From NCBI RefSeq assembly GCF_900963305.1, contig NC_042518.1:2025548-2089547 (forward strand): a stretch of DNA of 64,000 nt. The letters run 5' to 3'. The notes under the pieces are model-generated. The model was given only the letters and a program-made list of their open reading frames with translations. It had not been told where the DNA came from and searched no databases. Each line of letters opens with the position of its first letter. Within the stretch, counting starts at the first letter, position 1. Made by a program: the position numbers and the translations under genes. The stretch comes from Echeneis naucrates (taxonomy: Eukaryota; Chordata; Actinopteri; Carangiformes; Echeneidae). Shown here piece by piece: positions 30,801 to 43,460 of the stretch.

Positions 30801-31972
30801 AAATAAACAACAACAACAACAACAAAACAAAAAAGCCTGCAATGGACCGGCGCCCTCGCCCAGAGTGAGCTGGGTTTGGCTCCAGAATCCGCCGCAACCC
30901 AGAAACAGATAAGAGGTAGAAAATGAGTGAATGAATAAATAAAACAAAAAAGGTTTAACAACTTCATTGTTTTTCCTGTTTGAGGGAAAGAAAAAAATAA
31001 AAAAATGTGAGACTCACGCCACCCAGCATTGTTGACCAGGCAGTCGATGTGTCCGTGGCGCTCCACTGTGACATCAATCAGTCTCTGCAGAAACAAAGAC
31101 ACAATAAAAACCAGCGACCAACAAAAGAGCCGCAACAGAACCACCACCAGTTCACCCTGACGAGACAGAGGGGCTGCTGACTAAATGGTTTTCACAATAA
31201 CGGCTGCTGTCTTCACTTTGATTTTTACTGTGCAAAAAGGACAACAAATAAAAACATGTCAAACAGAAGTGAACAGACTATATAATGAAACATTAACAAA
31301 CCACAGAAGAGAAAAATGAAAGGGCAGCGAATAAAAATGTGTCTGAATTTAATCTGACGTTAAAAGGAATTTGGTTCGACTAGTTTGGGGCAGAAAAACT
31401 GCAAACATGATGTCACATTTGCATTTTAAATGTGGCTGTGGTGCATTTAGGTGAGAGAACACAACAGTGTTTAAATACCTTGATGTCATCTTCTCTGGAG
31501 ATGTCACAGCTGATGAAGGTGCAGGCACCTGGACCTGCTTTGTTTAGCTCCGCCTCCAGAGCCTCACCTGCTGCACCTGCAGTTAGATTTTTAGAGATCA
31601 TTTTAGGATGAAATCATTCAGAGTTCAGACATAACAGATGCATCTGAAATCATATTAATCACAAACTCTTTCCCAAATGACGGTAAAGTCATCTGATATA
31701 TATATATATATAAAAATCTAATTTAAAGTGCAAAAAAAAAAAAAAAAGTCGAATAATTTCAATATTACTCACTTCCTCTGGCACAAAACACCACGTTTGC
31801 TCCATTTTCCACTGAAAACAAAAGATTTACATGTTTATTGATCCACTTTCTGTCCTGAACACAAACAAACACAAATGAAAGATTCAGTACCGAAGACTTT
31901 AACGATCCCCCGGCCGATCCCTTTGGACCCTCCGGTGACCAGAACCACCTTGTTGAGATAACGCAGCGACAT
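27894..31972 (-). CDS. hsd17b14: 17-beta-hydroxysteroid dehydrogenase 14 (short-chain dehydrogenase)
   Basis: Nine coding exons on the minus strand: 31972-31891, 31811-31773, 31576-31479, 31084-31018, 30760-30669, 30590-30486, 30151-30084, 29499-29403 and 28040-27894. They give 264 residues (human 270). The classical SDR signatures are complete: TGGSKGIG for NAD binding near the N-terminus, NNAG at 91-94, Ser144 in NVSSLVG, and the catalytic YVATK with Tyr157 and Lys161. The protein ends CKSQIPS, close to the human ending. SDRs of this type oxidise steroid 17-beta-hydroxyls or other alcohols (L-fucose has also been proposed) with NAD+. Neighbour order bcat2-hsd17b14 matches human 19q13. The intron after 30486 has a GC donor. 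The last intron carries a DNA transposon. Confidence 0.95.
28612..29016. mobile_element. Non-autonomous DNA transposon (MITE-like) in hsd17b14 intron
   Basis: The left end (28615-28665) reads ATAGTGCCAAAAGTATTC, and the right end read in reverse (29016 leftwards) begins CACTGCCAGAAGTCTTCG. These are diverged terminal inverted repeats; both continue into TCACCTGC and a CATATGAA stretch. The interior matches, in reverse orientation, a common fish element with 'gcagctataacagcttcaac' and 'ccatgtcttcatgggccttg'. At about 405 bp it is an internally deleted copy with no transposase. Class is likely Tc1/mariner-like; I am not certain of the family. Confidence 0.65.
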
Positions 31973-32279
31973 GTCGGTGAAAATCAGGTCCTTTTTTTGT
32001 CAAATAAAATCAAAGGAAAATGTCGGATCAGCTGCTTCCTTTCACATGAACTTCGCTCAAAGTTCCCCAAAATCATGAGGTCTGCTGTGCTGCCTTCAGG
32101 GACCGTCGGGAGTGTCGGAAAGAGCAAACGCTTTATAGTTGCAGAAACAGGTCACTTAGAGGCATTTATAGACATTTATCCCCAGGGTTAAAAAAAAAAA
32201 GAAAAAGAAAAACGGTGTGAACTTTGTCTCAGAAGTAGGAATTTACTTGAAGATTTTGAAGGCAACACAAAGTTTCAGT

Positions 32280-32299
32280 GCACACACACACACACACAC
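32280..32299. repeat. (CA)n microsatellite
   Basis: Short CA run in the divergent interval between hsd17b14 (minus) and kcna7 (plus). Confidence 0.85.
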
Positions 32300-32689
32300 T
32301 GGTGTAGGCTTCCTGATGTGTCTAAAATAACCTCACATCCAGATTTACGTTGAATATACGCTGAAGTGTCCTCAGTCAGGTCAACTTTCTGCACAGTTTT
32401 ACTTGCCTTCTTCTAAATCTGTGCACAACTCTTGTTTTGATCTAAAATAGATGATGACAGCGAAGGCTCAGTTTGTGGCCTCATCATGAACATCAATCAC
32501 TCGTCTTCCTCCCCCCTCTGTCACGCGAGCGTGTAAGTCCATGTGCACGTGTTAAGACATATATGTTTAAGAAGGAGCAGTGTGTATTGGGTGGGTGGGG
32601 GGTGACATTTCGGGGTTGCTGGGGGCCGAAGAGGCTGCGGCGCTCTTAGAGGGTTGAAGATTGAATTTCGGCCCGACAGCATTTCCCTG

Positions 32690-33775
32690 AGAGCGTGAGA
32701 AAGAGCAAAAGGGAGCAAGTGAAGACGGTGAGTGACCTACAAACAAGCTTAACCAACTAAACTTCACCCCCTGGCTGCTGATTAGCAGAGTAGCAGCTCC
32801 TGAAGGAGCACCGAGGCCGCCTCCTCCTCCTCCTTCCTTCACCAACATGGAACATGACGGTGGGACGACACGGAGGAGGGGTTGACTGACCATCATGATG
32901 AGGGGACTGATGCACTGATCTCAGACAGGAGGAGGGGTCGGCCCTGAAGGCAACGCGGGGGGGAGACACATTGGGAGAATCATGGTCTGGTTCGATTGAC
33001 TGGCATCAGACGGCGGACGGGTCTGAGTTTGGCTCCCACTCGGTGACATGGTGACAAACAGGTGATGAGCATGAGCACGACGGGCAGCACGCAAAAATGC
33101 ACATTTCTTTACAACAATAGGCCGAAATTGGCAAAGTTTTCTGACAGATCGGCTTCATTTTTTAATGCCTTAGTCAAAGTTTTCATCACTTTTAATCTAC
33201 CAACTTCAATCATTACAAAATTCATGTTAATACATATATTAATCTTTCTGTTGTGCAGAAAATCGCAAGGTTGAACTCGAAGGACGAAGGAGAGACAGGT
33301 GAGATTTAGATTTTCATATCTGCAGATTATAACATGCCACTTGTTGAAACTAACAGTCCTCCTTAACTCACATGTTCCGTTTGAGCGTCGGCTGTTTCAT
33401 ATATGACTGTTTAATGTTATTTGGCCATTCCTTAATATAAATAACCGTTTCAACCAAAAAAATAAACACTATGACTTTAAGGCAACGCAAGATTTGTTGC
33501 AGGACTGATAAAACTGCCAATGTAATGTTTACTTGTATGTAGTGACACTTTCTGGAATAGATGTGCAACCTGCTGGTACACGTTCTGGTTCTCTTAAACA
33601 ACACATGTATTACATTTTAATGTGTAATATTACTCAATATTGCCAGTTGCTTCTAAACCAGTCTGCTCATCTGTCCCTCGTTGTCTTTCTGGATGCCAGA
33701 CTAACCCTGATTTCTATTTTTCAGAACAAAGAGGCAAGAGAAGTGAAGCAAGATACAAAAAAAGTAGACTGAAAG
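32690..33775 (+). other. kcna7 5'UTR exons
   Basis: Three non-coding pieces with good splice signals precede the kcna7 start. The first ends at a GACG|GTGAGTG donor at 32726, with its start unknown. The second is a 40-nt exon at 33259-33298, with TTCTGTTGTGCAG before it and GTGAG after it. The third is 33725-33775, which leads into the ATG. An in-frame TGA at 33770-33772 shows that the coding sequence does not extend further upstream. Confidence 0.55.
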
Positions 33776-36700
33776 ATGAATAATCAAGACAAAGGAGGAG
33801 GGAAAACCAGAGAGGCTGGAGAAGAAGACAAGCAGATGAAAGACAAGAACAACAAGCTGGAGAAAGAGAGCAGTGAGAAGGAGCCGAGCAGGGAGGCCCG
33901 GAGGGAAAACCGCCGCGGTCACTGGAGGAGCGGCTGGGCTCTGACTGAGCGCCTGGCCATCAACGTGTCAGGGATGCGTTATGAGACCCAGCTCCGGACC
34001 CTCGCCCAGTTCCCTGACTCCCTGCTGGGGGACCCCCAACGTCGACTTCGCTACTTCGACCCCATGAGGAACGAACTCTTCCTGGACAGGAGCCGCGTCT
34101 GTTTCGACGCCATCCTGTATTTCTACCAATCGGGTGGGAGGCTGCGGCGGCCCACCAACGTCCCCTTGGACATATTTATGGAGGAGCTGCACTTCTACGA
34201 GCTCGGAGAGGAGATCATCGACCGCTTTAAAGAGGACGAAGGCTTCCCCAAGGAGGAGGAGAGGCCCTTACCTAACAATGAGCTGAAGCGTCGCCTCTGG
34301 ATGCTGTTCGAGTATCCGGAGTCCTCCAGCGCGGCTCGCATCATCGCCATCATCAGCGTCATGGTCATCGTGGTCTCCATCCTCATCTTCTGCTTGGAGA
34401 CGCTGCCCGAGTTCAGGAATGAGAAGGAGCTGAGGGAGGTGAGGAGAGCGTACATGGTGCTGATAAGAGGAGGATAGAAAAAGGCTGCAGATGGAGGTTA
34501 TGTGAGAGGAGAGCCAAGTAGAGCCAGATGAGCGAAGACGAAGCTGACAGGGTGCAAAGACAACAGAGGTTAACACTGAGAGGGTCAACAGGTGCTGACA
34601 GGTCACCTTCTGCAGCACGGGGTGAAAACATCTTTATCTCTACCATCAACACTGACAGGAACCCCAAAGCTGAGGAGAAGGAAAGTAGAGAATTAAAAAC
34701 TCAGGCCGGACGATAGACAGCAGAAGGCGAGGGCGAGATTATTTTGGACTTGTCGTTAAATCTGATCCACTCCGATTTAGGGGAAGGAATGAGGGAGATG
34801 GGGTTAGCAGTTAAACTTGTGGTCAAAAAAACAAATGGAAGGAAAGAGGAGGAGCAGACAAGAGCATGTTGTGTGGAGGCTTAGAGCTCAAGGAGGAGAT
34901 ATCACATCTTCTCAGACACCTGGGGACGACTGCCAGAGCCAACAAGTTCATTTAGACAGAGTGGATACCTCAGTGATACTGAGAGGAGAGCGGCAGAGTG
35001 GAGGGAGGGAAAGGAGACGAGCTGGTCTCACATTACCCCCTTGGACCACTAAAGGTCTATATATAGAGGAAGGATAACCCTAAGAGTGCATCAACACATC
35101 AACGAACGTCTGTATTAATAAACAGTGTGACTCACTGGCTACAGGCTCTAAACGGCATGGAAAAGAGGCTCGAAGATCAGCTTTTCTGATGACCAGCGCA
35201 AAATGAAATTAGCCCCGCACACTCTACGGTAGCCTGGAGACAAGGCGGGTCGTGGAGGTCCAGGTCTGTGATACGCAGTCCTCCCATCACCACCAATGCT
35301 GCTCCATTTCTCCTGAACGTAAAAAGATAGGCTCACATGATCAGAGCATCAGATGCTTAAACAGATTCAGAGCTACATGCACAGCCATCCCCAGATAATC
35401 ACTCACTTTACAGACGGGGGTGGAAAAACACTTTACGTTCCCCCTTTAGCTCTGAAAATCACTAAGTAAACGCGTACTAAAGGTTTATAACAGACCATGT
35501 TATGGTCTTCTGCAGCGAGTGGAAGCTACTGTAAGAAGAGATGAAATGAAAACACAGCTACTAAAATGATTGGCACTGCACAGGTAATCAAATCTCTCAC
35601 GTTCATGCAGCGATTTAAATAAGCAAGTAGTACCAAAAAGATGTGCCATGGCTCAGGAACAAATTCAAAAATACCTTTCTACTCACTTGCTTCTGGTTTG
35701 CATCTATTTACTGCTCTTTAGTCCAACAGATATGTGCCCACGTCCTTTTCCTTTCTGCAGGCAGCCTAATACGTCATCAGGAGTTATAGGGGATGTTTGT
35801 GGCGCTAAAATCAATTAGGTACTTTTAAGTACAGGTGAGGAAGACGAGGTGAGAGAGATGGAAAGTGATATAAATCAAATGCTGTTGGCCAGACTCAAAC
35901 CAGGAGTTTTCCAGTTAACGGTCATCACAGTCAAGGACCTTAAAACACTTCCATATTGGTACAATACCAAAAAAAGGAGGGGGAGGACAATATCCTAAGC
36001 AGAAACTGATTTGGACCTTTAGCGAATTGCACAAGCCAAGTGGGTACGTTTCACTTGTTGCTATCCCTCCATGACAGATCAGAATGGAAACGCGGTGTGT
36101 CAGATTTGCTTTAAGGTGGACTTGGGCATGCAAACTGACCTTTAATTTGCAACGACACCCTTAGCTTAGCTGAGCTGGGTCTTTCCTAAAATGGATTTTG
36201 TAAGATTTGCAAATTTGTGCTTGATACAGGCACGAGGCTGTTGAACAACATATAAACATAAATATACAGCGTTGAGGAAAATATGTGCAGCAAGGCTTTA
36301 AAAACACTTACAGTAACACTATCTAACTCGTTAAAAGCCACTAATGCTGAGTCATTTCAAACCTGCACCAACTTCCCAGAAAAAATGAGCAGCAGGGTTA
36401 AATGAAGTGTCAAATTCCTCAGCCGTGGCGGTGTCTATGTGTAACACAACCCAGAGTCACATGAGTGCAAAAGTTTTTGTGTGTTTAAATATAGAGAAAC
36501 TGATTGATATAAAAGTCTGTGAAAAAAAATAAAGCTAGAGGGGGTGAAAATGGAGAGGAGCGAAAGGTTAGCACAGTATCACAGATCGCACAGGCTCGAT
36601 CAAATCCTGATGACAAGTGTCATACTCCGAATGTGCTGAGGACAATCTTTCATAATAATTGCTTCTCCTCGCTCGTCCTCCGGCCTCCTCGTGTTTACTT

Positions 36701-37822
36701 CATCTTTGTTTTGCCTGTGTTTATGTTCTTCTCCATGGAGCTATTTCTCTATTGCCCTACCTTATGTTTTTACTTTCATATTTACTGTTCCAACTCATCT
36801 GTTACAAGCAAAAGATGATAAAGTCTGCAGCTCATGTGCTTCTATTGCTACAAATTTAATAATGTCTCATCCATCTTTTTCAGCAATTCACCATCATACC
36901 TCACCCCACCATCGCAAACGAAACCATCTTGATCCCACCTGGCTTCACTCCGTTCCAGGATCCTTTCTTCATCGTGGAGTCGATTTGTATCTGCTGGTTT
37001 TCATTCGAGCTCATTGTGCGCTTCACCTGCTGTCCCAGCAAGATGCACTTCTTCAAAGACGTCATGAACACCATCGACTTCTTCGCCATCATTCCCTATT
37101 TCGTCACTATTGGCACGGAGCTGGCCAAAGACAAAGACACGCAGCCCTCCATGTCCCTGGCCCTCATCAGGGTCATCAGGCTGGTGAGGGTCTTCAGGAT
37201 CTTTAAGCTCTCTCGACACTCGAAGGGTCTCCAGATCCTGGGCCAGACCCTGAAGGCCAGCCTCAGAGAGCTGGCCCTGCTCATCTTCTTCCTCTTCATC
37301 GGTGTCATACTATTCTCCAGTGCTGTCTACTTTGCTGAGGTCGACAGACCTGACACGGCGTTCACCAGCATCCCTGAGGCGTTCTGGTGGGCGGTGGTGT
37401 CCATGACGACGGTGGGCTACGGGGACATGTACCCAGAGACGGTTGGGGGGAAACTGGTGGGGTCCATGTGCGCCATCGCAGGCGTGCTCACCATCTCTCT
37501 GCCGGTGCCCGTCATCGTCTCCAACTTCAGCTACTTCTACCACAGAGAGATGGAGTGCGAGGACAACACGGAGTACCACCACATCTCCACGTCCCTCTGG
37601 GAAAAGGACAGAGAGGACGAGAACGAGGAGGACGATGAGGGCGGATTGGACGAGGGGCCCGAACACATGGGAGATTATGCGCCCCTGTACGGGCAGAGCA
37701 GCAGGGGTATCTGCCCTCAGCTCAATGGGGGCCTTCTGGCAGGATTTTGTCCTGGACAGGTGGATCACAATCAGTCAGGAATAAAGTTCTACCTCCAAGA
37801 ACCTCTGGTCACTCAGGTCTGA
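33776..37822 (+). CDS. kcna7: Voltage-gated potassium channel Kv1.7
   Basis: Two coding exons, 33776-34438 and 36884-37822, give 533 residues. The Shaker-type channel layout is complete. There is a T1 tetramerisation domain (about 58-160), S1 at 188-210, S2 around 247-268, S3 around 280-300 and S4 with the [19 protein letters not shown] charges (317-335). S5, the selectivity filter TVGYGD (397-402) and S6 with the PVP hinge (428-430) follow. Kv1.7 is the Kv1 member known to have a coding intron; here the intron lies in the S1-S2 loop just after residue 221. The C-terminus LVTQV resembles the PDZ-binding LVTEV of human KCNA7, and synteny with bcat2-hsd17b14 agrees. An N-linked glycosylation site, NET, is at Asn233. 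The N-terminus has about 55 extra, highly charged residues before T1. Confidence 0.95.
34439..36883 (+). other. kcna7 intron
   Basis: A 2.4-kb intron with clean GTGAGG donor and TTTTTCAG acceptor. I see no gene or recognisable repeat inside it. Confidence 0.7.
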
Positions 37823-38164
37823 CGAACGGACAGAACCATTTTTAAGACTAAAACCCCAAACGATGCCTTGTGAAGAGAAGGAGAGAGCTGTGGTACTGTA
37901 GAAATGTCAGAATGACACAGGAGGAAACAAAGACTAATTCCTGTTTACGCCTCTTATCTGACCAGGATTTCTACAATTTACACTTTTGCAAGCATAAGCT
38001 TTTTTCTCAAATAAATAAAAGGAGATCCTTGAAAGGGTTAGAAAGAGGAAATTTACAGCTGTTGCAAAGACAGCTTCCTCAAAGCACGTTTAACACAGCT
38101 GGAGAAAAATATATATCCATCAGCTGCAATAAAGTAGATTTTAACAGATTTGCAGTCCTGTTTA

Positions 38165-38345
38165 TTTTTTTAATTCTCTCTTTGGCCATTTGGACCTTTA
38201 TTGTACAAAAGGAGAGTGTGAAAAGAGAAATGGGGTGAACAAATGCAGGTAGGAGGCCAACTTGGCTGGCAATCGAACCTGCACGGAGTATTTTCCCCCA
38301 CGTCATACACGCCAACAACTCGGCTATTTGTTTGTCCCATAATTT
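38165..38345 (-). repeat. Degraded tRNA-derived SINE
   Basis: On the plus strand it reads like the common fish repeat 'ttggacctttatt...aggaggcc...ggcaatcgaacctgc...ccaactcggcta'. On the minus strand this gives an A-box-like 'tagccgagttgttggcg' and a B-box-like 'gcaggttcgattgcc'. It lies about 340 bp past the kcna7 stop, beyond AATAAA signals at 38010-38019. Confidence 0.55.
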
Positions 38346-39539
38346 GGTTCAGATCCATAATGGCTGGCAGAGGTATGATACTGACGCATCTTGTGCAAAA
38401 ACAATCAAAATATATTAAATGAGCCCACTGATGGCCTAAGATTTCATTTAATAAGATTCCTGGGACCTATTTTAATGATAAAATATTCTGTTAATCTAAA
38501 GAACAGGGTAACAAACAATCAGTTTTTGAGAAATTAAACATTTTTTTATGGCCCGCGGTGGTCTGACTTAAAACCCCATCTTATAAGAATTCATTCAGTT
38601 GAAATAACAATACTGTCCTTTTAGCAAACTTCCAAGAAAAAAAAAATTATGCTGTAATCATAAACCCCAACTAACCATTTCAAACTGACTGATGTGCTAT
38701 CTGGAAGTGTAAAGTTTCAGCTGGCAACACAGGTTAGGCTGATTTACTGTGCAACAGATGGAATATGTTAAACTCCAGCAGAACACATGAATATTTGAGA
38801 AAGCTTGAAACGTCTTCACATAAAACTGAGTATTGTCAAATGCTGTTGTCGGATCTAGTCTGAAAAACTAAATCTGGGGCCACACAGACACAAAAAGTCA
38901 GAATATTAAGCTACAGACTGAATTTTTTATCTGATCACAACATAAATATAGACATCCCCGAGACATCAGGCTCTGTTGCCAAAACTTTTGAAGGGCTGCA
39001 TGCTGGGAATCCTTTCACTGTAATATTCAACTGTGCAACTGTGTAAAGAAGTGAACTCTAATGTCATTATCTGTTTTGTCGCACAGAAGCTAAACATACA
39101 GCGGCCGTTGCTGGTGTTGATGCCCTGCACTTGTCAGGGTTATGTCAGAAATGCGGTGCTGTAATCTTGCGCTCACAACAGCACCGGCCGGGGTGGTGCC
39201 GACAGAGTTCACGCGGTCGGTCAAGAGACAACTTTTATGCACCACACTTACACACTGTAATGGATACAGCCGGGGAGATGTACAGAGAAAGCTGATCTCA
39301 GGTCAGTATAGCTGTAGGGGCCTCCAAGTGACATTTCTTTGGTTAGACCGAATGTGGTCTCTGATGTTCAGGGGCTCGTAGTAGCGTGAGGAAACGTCGC
39401 AGCTTTTGTTTTCATCTTTGCTTGTCCTGGACGATGGTGTCGAAGGGGGAGCTGAAGTGGGAGGCAAAGTTCTCGATTTGATTCAAACAAAGAGATTGTG
39501 AACACAAACTGCTGGTACTAGCTTCCTCTGCAGGACGGC
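38346..39539. other. Intergenic, nothing recognised
   Basis: AT-rich DNA with no exon-like reading frame or repeat family that I can name. A more GC-rich patch at 39100-39260 has no clear features. Confidence 0.4.
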
Positions 39540-39790
39540 TGGAGTCAACCTTGGAGGTCAGACATGTAGAGAAGAAGCTCAGAGAACAGTCGTCGTTTCA
39601 TGCATCAAAAGGAGGTAGTTGCTCTCTCGGGAGCAATTGGAGGTATTCCAGACAGACCCACCTGGTAACTTTCCCCAGAAGTAAACCCAGAACATGCTGG
39701 AAGGACTATATATCCCATCTGGCTTGGACCATTTTCCAGGATAGATCCCTTTGGGAGAGCCCACTGTGATGAACTGTGATGGGCAGTTTT
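39540..39790 (+). repeat. Probable non-LTR retrotransposon 3' remnant
   Basis: The stretch 'acatgctggaaggactatat' and 'cccatctggcttgg', with a preceding 'ttggaggtattccagacaga', resembles the 3' coding end of a widespread fish LINE. The usual form runs 'gaggtgttccgggcatg...acacgctggagggactatgtctc...ctggcctggg'. It is eroded and without an open frame of note. Confidence 0.4.
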
Positions 39791-40204
39791 TAGTCGGGCC
39801 TCCTTCAAAGCCAACTTGCTCGGGGCAGGCCAAACTTCTGGAGGAGTTCTTGTGAGGATCAGCTCAGCGTCTTATGGGCGTGGAGTCGTATTACTACATA
39901 TTCTACATCTTAATATATACGTGTTCTCCTAAAACAGCATATTTTAGCCAAATCTGAATAATGACTCATATAAATTACTTATTATTTGATGGGAGTTCAT
40001 GCAACTCCAACGGGGAAAAGATTTCAAAGCAAAGAAGCAGAACCTCCATCAATACCGATCAGACTGATTCTGAGAGGTCATCAAGCCCTTCGAGGTTTAT
40101 CATTCACGTCTTCTGACAGTTTAGTAAATTATAATTCACTCTGTTGGGATGAACTTTTTATCATCTTTTGTTCGGCCTTGCATCCTTCACACAGTTGACA
40201 GTTC

Positions 40205-40740
40205 ACAAACGGCGGCTTCAGAAAGTATGCAGACCACTTTAGTTTTTCTCTGTAAATTACCCTTAATTACTTACTCTTAATTCATTACCTTGTAGAAATC
40301 CTTTTGACAGAAATTACAGCTTTGAGTCTTTCAGGGCAAGCCTCTACAAGCTCTGCACACCTGGATTGGGGCAGTTTGTCCCGTTCTTCCTGGCAGAGCC
40401 TCTAAAGTGCCATCAGATCGGTTGGGAGGTGTCTGTGAACTGTTTTCTTCAGATCTTTCCACAGATGTTCTGTGAGTTTTCAGTCTGGCTCTTTGTCTAC
40501 GCCAGCCAGAGGATTATCCCAAATCTACTCCTGCAATATCTTCTTGGCTGTCACACTGAAAGGTTAACTGGAGCTCCAGACATCTCTATATTTGGCAGAG
40601 TTCATCCTTCCTTCAACTCATCCATAGTGTGATGCTCCCATCACGAGCAATTAGCGCCTCTAACATTCAGGCCTGAGAGACGGTTTCTCCAAACTCAACG
40701 GGGATGTTGGGATGACAGTTGGGTTCTTCGTCTCTCTGGA
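40205..40740 (-). mobile_element. Tc1-like DNA transposon remnant
   Basis: The left edge 'cagaaagtatgcagaccac' resembles the start of fish Tc1-like elements ('aaagtattcagacccc'). Inside are eroded versions of 'gcaagcctctacaagctctgcacacctg', 'cttcagatctttccacagatgttc' and 'gttgggttcttcgtctctct'. All of these occur in order in the minus-strand transposase region of Tc1-like elements. The copy is truncated and decayed; no transposase frame survives. Confidence 0.7.
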
Positions 40741-40749
40741 AGAGTCCTG

Positions 40750-41080
40750 ATTTTTCATAAACTCCATTTCACAGTTAGAAGAACACCAGAAGAAAAGAAT
40801 AAAACATCTGCATCTGCAGTCGAGCCAGACAAAAGAACCACTGATAGCTTGACAGATTAAGGCGACTGAAATTTTGGTAAATGTGAAACTAATAACATCC
40901 CATAATGTTGTCATATGATGCCAAAAAGACTGAACATCTGGACAGAAAAAAAATAACATGTGGTCATAAAGTATGTGCCAATAGATTTCACCTCTTTCCC
41001 AAAAAATTCCACAAATTACGCGATTGGAAGATCTGGAGAATGTTTGAAATAGATGGATGAGTCTGTGAGCATTAATAATA
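40750..41080 (-). repeat. Possible decayed LINE ORF2 C-terminal piece
   Basis: The minus strand stays open and contains IYWHILYDHMLFFFCPDVQSFW. This loosely resembles the cysteine/histidine motif after the reverse transcriptase in L1-like elements ('HxLWxCPxIxxFW'). The similarity is short and could be chance. Confidence 0.25.
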
Positions 41081-41087
41081 ATAAAAA

Positions 41088-41134
41088 CACCCACTGTTTT
41101 ATTTCTAAGTACCTTATAAATAAAACAGTGGGTG
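41088..41134. repeat. Perfect 17-bp inverted repeat
   Basis: Arms 41088-41104 (CACCCACTGTTTTATTT) and 41118-41134 are exact reverse complements separated by 13 bases. It lies just beyond the LINE-like piece. Confidence 0.9.
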
Positions 41135-43440
41135 GATTATGTTGGCATGGGAGCTTTTTGGGGATTTCCTTTTTTAGAATACCTCTCACACCTTGAATTC
41201 ATTGTACTTGACATGAATTCAAGGTCACTGCAAACATTTTGTAAAGTATGAAGGAGATGAATGTTTAATTTTCACAGACACAAAAAAATGTTTTCACCCT
41301 CAAGTTAAAATATAAGTTCTGTTTTGTCTGTGTTGATGTGCCGTAACTGATATATTTATATTCTTAGGATACACACGCACTATATGTGTCTGAATTTTAT
41401 TTAATAAAGCTCATATTTTATCCCTCATGTCATGGATTTCTGAATTCCTTCCACATGACTCTACAGTGGCTCTGCTGAGAACATCTGCAGAAATCTAAAC
41501 AACCTTTTAAAAGCACGTACAGAGTATTATTAGGAGGTGATGCACACCGGATACTGTACGTCGGTGGTCCTTAAGTTTTATGGTCAGACAGGCTTTAAAA
41601 ACTCCTTGAGATCAGTGCGATCATGTCACCAACTGTATATCTGCTCCTCCATGTGATGAGTGATCCTGCCTCTAGATGTCAGACTGTGTGTTTTTATTTT
41701 TATTTTTTTTTCATACAGCGCCCCTCCACAAACCAGGACAGTCGTCCCACTCCTTCTGCTGATGGATTTAATTTACTCAAATATGACATAAAAGACTCCT
41801 GCGTATCCAAATACAGCGTGTCCTCATCTTGAAAAGATTAAGTCCATTTATTCCATATGATCCAGATGAATGGAGTTATGATATTTTCATTCCACGCTCG
41901 CAAAAAGACAGACACATTCAAGTTTCCGAGGAAATATACAGATATTCAGCTCGCTTTTCTAAATGGATGAATTACAGATGACCATGTGAATAAGCTCTAT
42001 TATGAGGAAATTATTATGTCAAACTGGTGCCAGATAAATCAAAAATATTAAATCATTATTTCATGTTAAAAAAATGTAACATTAAAGTCGCAGCTCCTTT
42101 CAACGCTCTGTGATAGTTCACTGATTTAACTCTAAATACCAGTCACTCCGCAGCTGCGTCCAACATTATATTCAGTCCTTAAATAAGTTTAAAATTTTGT
42201 CAAGTTTCAGTCTAAATAAATATAAATCTTTATTTTAATTTAAGCATTCAATATGATAATTACATAATATGGGTAAATAATTTGTCTACTAATTGATTAG
42301 TTAATCAAACTAATCATCGATTATGAAAATTAATTATTTATGTCTTAAAAGTTCAGTATCTTATCATTTGTTTTTGTATTAATTAATTAAGTACATAATA
42401 ATATTTAATATTAACTTTATTTTAAATAGTTTTTAAGACAACTAAACCTGTTAAATCTTCAGATAGAAAGTAGTCTGTAGTTATTAATCGTCTTAAACCT
42501 CCTTATCTCACCTGTTTCAAGCTTTTTAATGCAATTTTCTAAATGTCAGTTTCAGATTGAAGTTTCCTACGACCAGGCTTGTGTTTCTCTGTGAATTATT
42601 TAGTCTGAGGTCCAGTGAAGGAATCCATAAGAAAAGACAACAGATTTCATGAATGGCAGGAGCTAAAGATGAAGGAGGAGCGCGTTTTGAGCTGCAGTAA
42701 AGAAATCGGGCTTTGGAGCAGATGACGCTCCTCACCGCCCCCCCCCCCTCGTAGACACAGTGCTCTCCATGGCTGCAGTGATTAAATTCCTGACCCCCTG
42801 TCGCCTCAGATGGTGTGATATCCTCGTGTCATGTGTTGCAGGGGCAGCTCTCATGCTACAGATTACATCTTCATTTCACAGACAATTGTCTGGGCAATCA
42901 ACTTTCAAATTTCCAATCAATTCAGGCAAGCTTCTCCCCCACTGTTGGATTTCCAGATCTCCAGGTTTTTCTCCTGTGCAGAATTTCACCTTTGCCCCCT
43001 TCACCTCACGCTCACTCCCGTTCTCCTCGCTGGCGTGCAGCGACCCAAAGCTAACGTCAGTCCTGCTCGCAATTACCCACAGTACCCTTATGTTGTCTGG
43101 GAAGAATGAAAAGGATTGACGTCTTTCTGGCCATCTGCCGCCCTCCGATTCCTCTGCCATCACTCACTCTGTCCTGCCTCTCCCAACTCTAACGATTCTT
43201 TGAGAGGATTAAGTGTGTTGGTATCTCTGTGCTTCTTTGTCTCATCATTGTGCAAGCGCAGCCGCTTGTGTAACATGTCCATTTTTGCGTGTGTGTCTGT
43301 TGCAACTTTTCCATCTAGTAATAACTGTCTGTGGGATTTCTCCTTTGTCTTTAGAAGACAAACACTGACGCACGTCCCCTTTAGAGGACAAATCCCCCCA
43401 CAGATTGGTACTTAAACAGCAGAGAAAGCACAGATGAATC
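41135..43440. other. AT-rich intergenic DNA
   Basis: Between the convergent kcna7 and SLC1-type transporter genes. Very AT-rich from 41850 to 42480, then more mixed. Open frames on both strands at 42760-43160 are overlapping and lack homology that I recognise, so I do not call genes. Confidence 0.5.
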
Positions 43441-43460
43441 ATTAGAAGTTATTTCAAGAT

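Noticed and set aside
30420-31147. Minus-strand open frames reading through hsd17b14 exons into introns
   Set aside because: The true exons inside them are bounded by clear splice sites; the rest is intron read-through.
42760-43163. Cluster of overlapping open frames on both strands
   Set aside because: No recognisable domain, frames overlap each other, and no exon signals point to a gene.
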